The notes beneath the pieces were generated by a model. It made no database searches and was not told the origin of the DNA. It saw only the letters and a program-made list of their open reading frames with translations. From Tanypteryx hageni (lineage: Eukaryota; Arthropoda; Insecta; Odonata; Petaluridae), in assembly GCA_028673005.1 (NCBI GenBank), contig CM054113.1:65362850-65426849 (forward strand): a stretch of DNA of 64,000 bases. Reading direction: 5' to 3'. The position numbers and the translations under genes are program-made. This document shows positions 58,080-64,000 of this stretch, piece after piece. Positions within the stretch are counted from its first letter, which is position 1, and the number at the start of each line of letters is the position of its first letter.

Positions 58080-59793
58080 TCAATCATACTGAGGATTTTC
58101 TGCAAGAAATTTCTTCAATCTGGTAGGATAATCTGTCATGACCCCAGTGGCTCCAATTTCAAAAGCAGCCTTGAATTCATCCTCATAGTTGAGCACCCAA
58201 AGATAGGTCTAATAATATTGAAAGGAAAAATACATTAATGCACAACAAAATTCACTTTGCTAATCTTGATTAAATTCTAGCAAGACCTTATATGTACTTT
58301 CAAAAATATCATTCTGAATGAAGTTTACATACACTATTAACTTTAATACAAATCAATAATTAATACTTTAAGATGAAAACTATATTTTCATTGATTACTT
58401 AAAATATTTATGCAACCTGATTTTCACAAAAATAATGAGTAAACTTCCTTGTCTCTAAAAAAACCTTATGTTCACATTCCAATGAATAAATTTTCCCACT
58501 TTTATCTTTATATAAATCTGATTAGAGTCATTCTTACAGGCATAGTAAGTTGTGCTTAGTACATGACTATAATGAATAGCTAAAATCCATCTAACATAAT
58601 GGGTGACCAAAATTAACTACAGGTAGTCCTCAGTTACTGCAGTCGATCCATTCCTTAAAAGTACAGCATTAGGCAAACTCATTAAACAAAAATCTACTTC
58701 CCATAAGAATACATCTAATAATCATCGGATACATTCTGGAATCAAACTTTCTATTGGTACTTATAATTATTTCAAACATGTTTATGGTCTTAATTAGATG
58801 ATAAACATTAAAAAGGTTTGACCAAATATCTACTTTGAAAAGCACTGGCAAAAAGTAAAAAAATAAATACTGTTATTTTATTGTGTAACTTAAAATATTT
58901 ATTACAGACAGAATTTTCATTTTATATCACTTTTATGTGGAAAATTTTCAGCATTTTGATTTTGACTTAGCAGAAATAATCACTAGAGCAAACTTGAGAT
59001 GTCTGAATGTGAAGCTGATCACACTTAGAGAAAGTGAGCTGGGTCAATGAAAAGAGAACAGCGTTGAGATCCCACAAATGGATGACTACAATGCAGCAGT
59101 CATGAGTGGTTATTTATCGAAAGCGGATTCTAAGAATCCACTTTTGGTTGATACCACTGATGATGGCTGCATTGTAGCTGAAATGTGCATCTGGTTTTTC
59201 ATAACCTTGTTGAGGCTACTGTAGATAGTTGAGATAAGTACTTTTTTAATTTTTTGATTTTTAAGTGCTCTTTAAGTATCCAAATGTAAAAAACTGCTGG
59301 CCACCCCTTTGGAGAATTTTCCCCATAATAACAAAAAATTGGCATGATGTTTGAAAAATGATCTTTAATGGAAAAGCTACATGATAATGAAAACACGCTA
59401 ACCGAGGAATTATTGTACTTAGCAAGCAGCACTGCCTAGTGAGTCTCCTGCATAATAAAAAAAAGTGCCGTGCAATATGAAAATGGTCCCTAATTGATAC
59501 ACTACATAGTAATGAAAATACGTAAATTGAAAGCACATTATAGGACAATTTGTATGGACATATTTGGATTCAAGTATGAGAATGACCCTGCACACACTCT
59601 TTACAGCATCCAAGAAATCCATGAAAAACCAAAGGATAAATGAAACTGAAGGACTTATAGAGATCCTATAATCACCTGAATTCCTCGCTTGTTAAGATGC
59701 TCAAACAAGGATTTTCTCATCACCATGAAATCAATCACACGCACCATAAGCGTTTGAAAGGGTAGATATGCAGCACTTGGATTATTTCTTTTC
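58080..59793 (-). CDS. GDPD1: GDPD1/GDPD3-like glycerophosphodiester phosphodiesterase, last two exons (partial)
   Basis: Two phase-matched exons: 59793-59676 (acceptor ttgcag, donor GTGATT) and 58208-58080 (acceptor attattag, stop TGA at 58082-58080). They encode LMVRVIDFMVMRKSLFEHLN, KRGIQ, then TYLWVLNYEDEFKAAFEIGA and TGVMTDYPTRLKKFL before the stop. This is the C-terminal end of the GDPD TIM barrel with the signature TYLWVLN...GATGVMTDYP found in GDPD1/GDPD3 lysophospholipase D enzymes, which release lysophosphatidic acid or N-acylethanolamines at ER/perinuclear membranes. The catalytic His/Glu exons and membrane segment must lie right of the window; no earlier exon was found in 59794-64000. 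GDPD1 and GDPD3 cannot be told apart from this end. Confidence 0.9.
58209..59675. repeat. GDPD1 intron with hairpin repeat at about 59078-59185
   Basis: tgactacaatgcagcagtca pairs with the inverse at 59160-59180 (ggctgcattgtagc), with aagcggattctaagaatcca at the centre, a short MITE-like hairpin. At 58620 acaggtagtcctcagttact resembles a Tigger-type end. The rest is AT-rich. Confidence 0.5.
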
Positions 59794-60386
59794 CTGCAAA
59801 GGAATAATGGTGGGAAAGGAAAAAGCTAGTATACATTATGTAAACATATTAGAAGTTTTAGCCAAATTATTACAATAAACATTAGCATAAACTGGAAAAG
59901 TTGATTAATGTGTTTTTGTAACTGTCTAGCAATCAACATAAACCAACACATAGATTAATCAAATATTCAATTGTCCAAACCATTAAACCCTATAGGGAAG
60001 TTTAACTTTCACATTTTGCATCACTTTCTTTTTCTATATATTATAACAACAATTTTTGGATATAATTACTTCAAAAGAGATACTTGAATTTTATCACCAA
60101 AAATTAACATCCTTCAGTACTGATACACAGGTTTCCCTCCTTGTGCAAAATTGATTCATTCCTGTAAAGTTCTATGGATATCAAAACTTTTAATAATGAA
60201 ATATAATTTTCAATAGATGAACCTTATATAACATGATGAAGTTATAATAAAAATTCATCATTCTCTTCAAATATAAGTTTTATTATAAGCCACAGAAAAT
60301 TATTCACACATGCCAAGCACAACGAAAATCTGGATATTGGTATTTAGGCCTAATCTGAAAGTTCGAAAATATACAAGGTCTGTTTA
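59794..60386. other. Probable GDPD1 intron, nothing recognised
   Basis: AT-rich sequence between the second-last exon and the piggyBac element. Confidence 0.5.
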
Positions 60387-62754
60387 TTAACCCCTATGCG
60401 TGGTTCTCAGTACGCTGTACGTCAGTGGCAGGGAGGCCCTATCTGCGGTTGAACGTGCACTGTACGTTCCGGCGCGCTTCGTCTTATTTTAATTTTTTCG
60501 GCCAAGCTAGCGGCTTTATTGGAGAATCAAAGAACAGCATTGCCTTCTAGAGGGATTCAGCTTCGTTATCCTTCGGTACATGAATAGGCACTCAGAAAGC
60601 TAAAAAAAACACTCAAAAATATTTTTTATCTCTCTTCTAGATGATTCGAGCAGGCATTTCGAGGGTCTGTTTCACTCTCCTTTTGTGTATATTAGCACAG
60701 TATCTGGTTAGTCTCACTCCTGAGTCAGGCATCTCATCTTATATTGCTTCCTAGTTCTGTCGAGATATTACTTTTGTGAGAGGAAGTTGAGACACCCGTG
60801 TTCAAAGATGGAGACCAGTAATAGTGGTTCGTTTTCGAGAGATGAAATTGAAAGATTACTTGAGGATGAAATAGAAGACAGTGAATTACATGTGGACTCC
60901 GGCAGTGATAATTCTAGTGAAGAAGAGGTTGATTTCGCTGAATTAAGTGCACCTCAAGAGTCTGAAAACGAAGACGAAAATGATGGTGGTTCATCAGGTA
61001 GGACTGACGATTTTCACAACGCATGGGTTTGGGTTGATTTTGACGGACGAAATGTTCCAAGAAAAATTCCATTTATTGGTGAGTTTGGTCCAACTACTTC
61101 TATTACTAATGTTCTTGAGTCTTTTACAAATTTTTTTGATACCACCCTAGTTGAGACAATTGTTTTGGAAACTAACAGGTATGCCGAGAATTATTTAAAA
61201 AATGTTGTTCTTTCCTCCCGATCTCGATTTAACAAATGGAAACCTGTTGATCTAGCGGAAATATATGTATATTTGGGGATCGTCATGTTAATGGGTATTG
61301 TACAAAAGCCTACACTACATTCTTATTTTTCAAGAAATCCACTTTGGGAAACTCCAATATTCCCCAAAACAATGTCTCTAGATAGGTTTGAAAGTATTTC
61401 AAAATTTTTTCATTTTGTTGATAATTCAAAAATTAATAGTTATACTGGAAACAAAAAATTGTTCAAAATTCAACCTATCATCGACAATGTAAATTTCAAA
61501 GTATTTATTTACCAAAAGAAAATATTGTTGTGTATGAACCTTAACACTTTGGAAGGGACATCTGTCATTCAAGCAATATATTCCTTTGAAGTCTTCTAAA
61601 TTTGGAATAAAGACTTTCGAGCTTTGTGAATCGGACACTGGGTACTTATGGAATTTTATTGTTTACTCTGGGGCCGATTCCACAATTTCTGTTTCTGATA
61701 CTCCAGATGGACTCAAAACATCAGCAATAGTAATTAAATTATTGGAACCTTTATTTCAAAAAGGTTATAATTTATGGATGGATAACTACTATAACTCACC
61801 TGATTTGGCAAAATTTTTAATGAACCGAGGTACTAACGTTGCTGGAACATTACGTTAAAATAGAAAAAATGTCTCAAAAGAGATAAAATCTATAAAATTA
61901 AAGAAAGGGGAACACATTTCCAAAGTAAGTAATAATGTAATGATCATGAAGTGGAGAGATAAAAAACCGGTGACATTCATTTCGACCTTTCATACCAACA
62001 ACTTTCGAGAAAAAGACCGAGTTTCTAAACCAGTATGCATTTTAGAATACAATACAGCAATGGGAGGGGTTGATCTAAAAGATCAGAAATTACAGCCCTA
62101 CCTACTTGAATGCAAAAAAAAACACAATAAATGGTACATTAAATTATTAAGACGATTGTTAAATGTTTCAGTACACAATGCACTGGTAACCTTCAATAGT
62201 TCTCAAAACAAGATGAACCATCTCAGCTTTCGCCTTCTGCTAATAAGTTAGATTTTAGAAAAATATGGGACTATTTCTGAGTCACCAAGCACCAGATGAC
62301 CCCCCGTAAATCTGTCACCACGCCGTTTACTCGAAAGGCACTTCGTAGGAAAACTACCGCCGACAGGGAAAAAAGCAAGGCCACAAAGAAGATGCACAGT
62401 GTGCTCGGCTAAAGGGAAAAGAAAGGACACCATATACTGGTGCCCTGACTGTGATGTGGGCCTGTGTTTAGAGGAATGCTTTAAAAATTACCACACCAAG
62501 GTAAATTTTTAAGCATAGAATCAAATGTCCGAGACTGTACGCTGAATACAACTCCCAGTATATCATAAGTAAAGCCTTTTTTATATTCATTAATCATTTT
62601 TAAATAACCTACAAAAGTTTTACATAATTTAATAAGTAATTAAAAAAGATATAAAACATCATATAACAAGCTGCACGCTCAGCGATTTTCGCGAAATTTA
62701 CTACCGCAAACATGACCTTCGCGTGTGGAAATCTCGACAGGCTTGAAGGGTTAA
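60387..62754 (+). mobile_element. piggyBac element, TTAA-flanked, 2.36 kb
   Basis: TTAA target duplications at 60387-60390 and 62751-62754. The left end reads TTAACCCCTATGCGTGG; the right end, inverted, TTAACCCTTCAAGCC. Subterminal gtacgctgtacg and gcactgtacgtt motifs at left recur as agactgtacgct at right. Carries a full-length but broken transposase. Inserted in the putative GDPD1 intron. Confidence 0.9.
60808..62512 (+). pseudogene. piggyBac transposase, full length with frameshifts and stops
   Basis: ATG at 60808 (METSNSGSFSRDEIERLLED) opens an acidic N-terminus, then WVWVDFDGRNVPRKIPFIGE, DLAEIYVYLGIVMLMGIVQK and LHSYFSRNPLWETPIFPKTM. A slip near 61500 scrambles the block around the first catalytic Asp (the frame from 60808 ends at 61599). 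Coding continues 61586-61857 (KTFELCESDTGYLWNFIVYS, WMDNYYNSPDL with the second Asp), a stop at about 61857, then 61890-62220 (FREKDRVSKPVC, GGVDLKDQKLQPY with the third Asp), another slip, and a C-terminal Cys-rich domain at about 62392-62512 (CTVC...WCPDCDVGLCLEECF...YH). All domains are present in order, but the protein cannot be made. Confidence 0.92.
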
Positions 62755-62769
62755 GTTTCTGGACTGATC

Positions 62770-63230
62770 CAATTACAGAGAGAATATGGCACTTCCCTCA
62801 AAGTATGCTCCTTCTGAAGCCACAAACTTTGCCCAATGACCCTACCACTCTTTAAAACATTTATTGGAAGCACTTATTGGGATGGCCAAAAGCTGCTCTG
62901 TAGGTTGTTTTTTAATGGTCTAAACATCATCAAATCTATGTCCTTTTAGGGTTTTTCTGAGTTTTGGAAACAAGAAAGTCGTATGGAGCCAAATCTGGCA
63001 AATATGGAGGCAGCTGTACTTGGAGGGGATAGCGTTTTTTGGCCAATAATTCCTTGACAAGTTGTGATGTGTGAGAGAGTGCATTATCATGGTGAAGTAT
63101 CCAGGAATCGTTCTGCATCTGTTTCTTCCAAACTCCTACATGTAGATATCTTAAAACTTCAATGTAAAATTCCTTGTTGATTGCTTGTCCCTGAGGAGCA
63201 AATTCATGGAGCACAACACCTTTGGAGTAA
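62770..63230 (-). pseudogene. Mariner-type transposase, C-terminal remnant
   Basis: Minus strand: KGVVLHEFAPQGQAINKEFY, IEVLRYLHVGVWKK, WILHHDNALSHTSQLVKELL (second catalytic Asp), PPYLPDLAPYDFLVSK (third Asp, about 35 residues on), then after a stop IKKQPTEQLLAIPISAS, CFKEW and FVASEGAYFEGS. Similar to SETMAR-type mariner transposases. The N-terminal half is missing. It starts 16 bases from the piggyBac TTAA. Confidence 0.85.
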
Positions 63231-63239
63231 AAAAACCCA

Positions 63240-64000
63240 GTAGTCAGTCCACAACATACGTCGGTTTGACTTACATCAATTCACACTTACGGCAGTCATC
63301 AATTACCACCCATGTTATTACTTATGATGGTTGGACCCATACTTACGTCATCACGGTGACACAGTGCCTACTTAAGTGATATTGTGCAATTTAATACACC
63401 ATAATAGAAACCAGTGACAGTATCACATGTCGTGAAATTTATTTATTTTTATCAAAAAAGTTTTATCTGATATCAAAGTGAAAATACATGTTTTAAAGCC
63501 ACTCCAATATTTTTGGAAGTGTTCACGATGGCACTTGCGTGTGTCTGTATTTGATGGGAATTTTGTGGGCATTCTAACTCAAAAGCTATTAATCCCCTTC
63601 CTCCTTCATGGCGCTGCAGTTCATGGTGAATTCGAGTTCTCTTTATTGTCCGCCTTTTAATTGCTGCTCTTCTCCAATTCCTAACCACCAACAGGAGCTG
63701 GCACATTTACAATGAGAAGAAGAGGGCAGTTAAACAAATTTCCCTGGATGCATTCTTCAAAAAGCCATCAACTCACTCCAAGTCTCCCCAAAAGTAATCT
63801 CCACCTATTTAACAGCAAATATGCAGGTGATACAAAGAACCTTCTATTTTATTGTATGTTCTTAATATGTGATTGGTAGTTGAATAAACACGCTCTTTTT
63901 GTTCATATCTGAAAATTTTGCATTTCTTTATCCTTATTCAGGAACGTAACCTCCTGTCATATCATTGTTTATATAGTAAAATCACTTTTGACTTACGGCA
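63240..64000. other. No recognised feature to the right edge
   Basis: AT-rich with one patch of open frames at 63473-63706 that have no similarity. The upstream GDPD1 exons are not visible here. Confidence 0.4.

Noticed and set aside
60787..60807. Upstream extension of the piggyBac frame before METSNSG
   Set aside because: It opens on TTG; the first ATG is at 60808 and starts the acidic N-terminus.
63473..63706. Arg-rich minus-strand frame near the right edge
   Set aside because: No recognisable domain, no splice or start context; cannot be tied to GDPD1.

Overview
The window is eukaryotic nuclear DNA. It is AT-rich, its genes are split by spliceosomal introns, and it is full of transposon debris: hAT, piggyBac, Tc1/mariner, Helitron-like, non-LTR and SINE-like copies. 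The gene content (TRMT2A with an N-terminal RRM, and a GDPD1-like phosphodiesterase) and the transposon mix fit an arthropod with a fairly large genome, but the species cannot be named from this sequence. No prokaryotic operons, rRNA, CRISPR array or viral genes were seen.

Only two host genes can be supported firmly. (1) TRMT2A, a tRNA uracil-5-methyltransferase, lies on the minus strand. It runs from a start codon at 35084 leftward through ten coding exons to the left edge. The catalytic part is of normal length (about 643 residues). The last exon then stays open for at least 960 further codons and runs off the window, encoding an Arg/Ser/Glu/Asp-rich, probably disordered tail. (2) The 3' end of a GDPD1/GDPD3-like glycerophosphodiester phosphodiesterase gene lies on the minus strand (two exons, 58080-59793); its 5' exons must lie to the right of 64000.

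Layout. 1-3114: giant last TRMT2A exon. 3115-33802: long TRMT2A introns holding a ~1.15 kb TA-flanked inverted-repeat element (5514-6668) plus part of a sister copy (9396-9787), a palindrome (7301-7735), mariner debris (8970-9327), a piggyBac deletion derivative (10383-11366), an element that splits a SINE (11926-13135), a 320-bp hAT MITE with a perfect target duplication (13214-13533), a Helitron-like element (15728-16708), a tRNA-like sequence (18119-18192), a dead Tc1-like transposase (23640-24475), a ~1.5 kb near-perfect foldback (27763-29272) and a TIR-bounded element carrying a broken SWIM/YqaJ-like gene (29837-32027). 33803-35130: 5' exons of TRMT2A. 36000-46300: intergenic, with MITEs, a second full copy of the 1.15 kb element in opposite orientation (39191-40356), the 3' end of a jockey/CR1-like retrotransposon (plus) abutting the endonuclease part of an RTE/CFDP2-like retrotransposon (minus), and Helitron-like repeats. 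46277-55154: a hAT graveyard in which two hATs and a SINE have jumped into an older hAT, with a further hAT to the right. 55767-56645: palindromic MITE. 58080-59793: GDPD1 exons. 60387-62754: piggyBac copy with TTAA ends. 62770-63230: mariner fragment.

The most notable signals are the huge TRMT2A tail and, inside the hAT copy at 49710-51725, a dense array of canonical heat-shock elements followed by a TATA box just upstream of the transposase remnant, which is the layout of a heat-inducible promoter.
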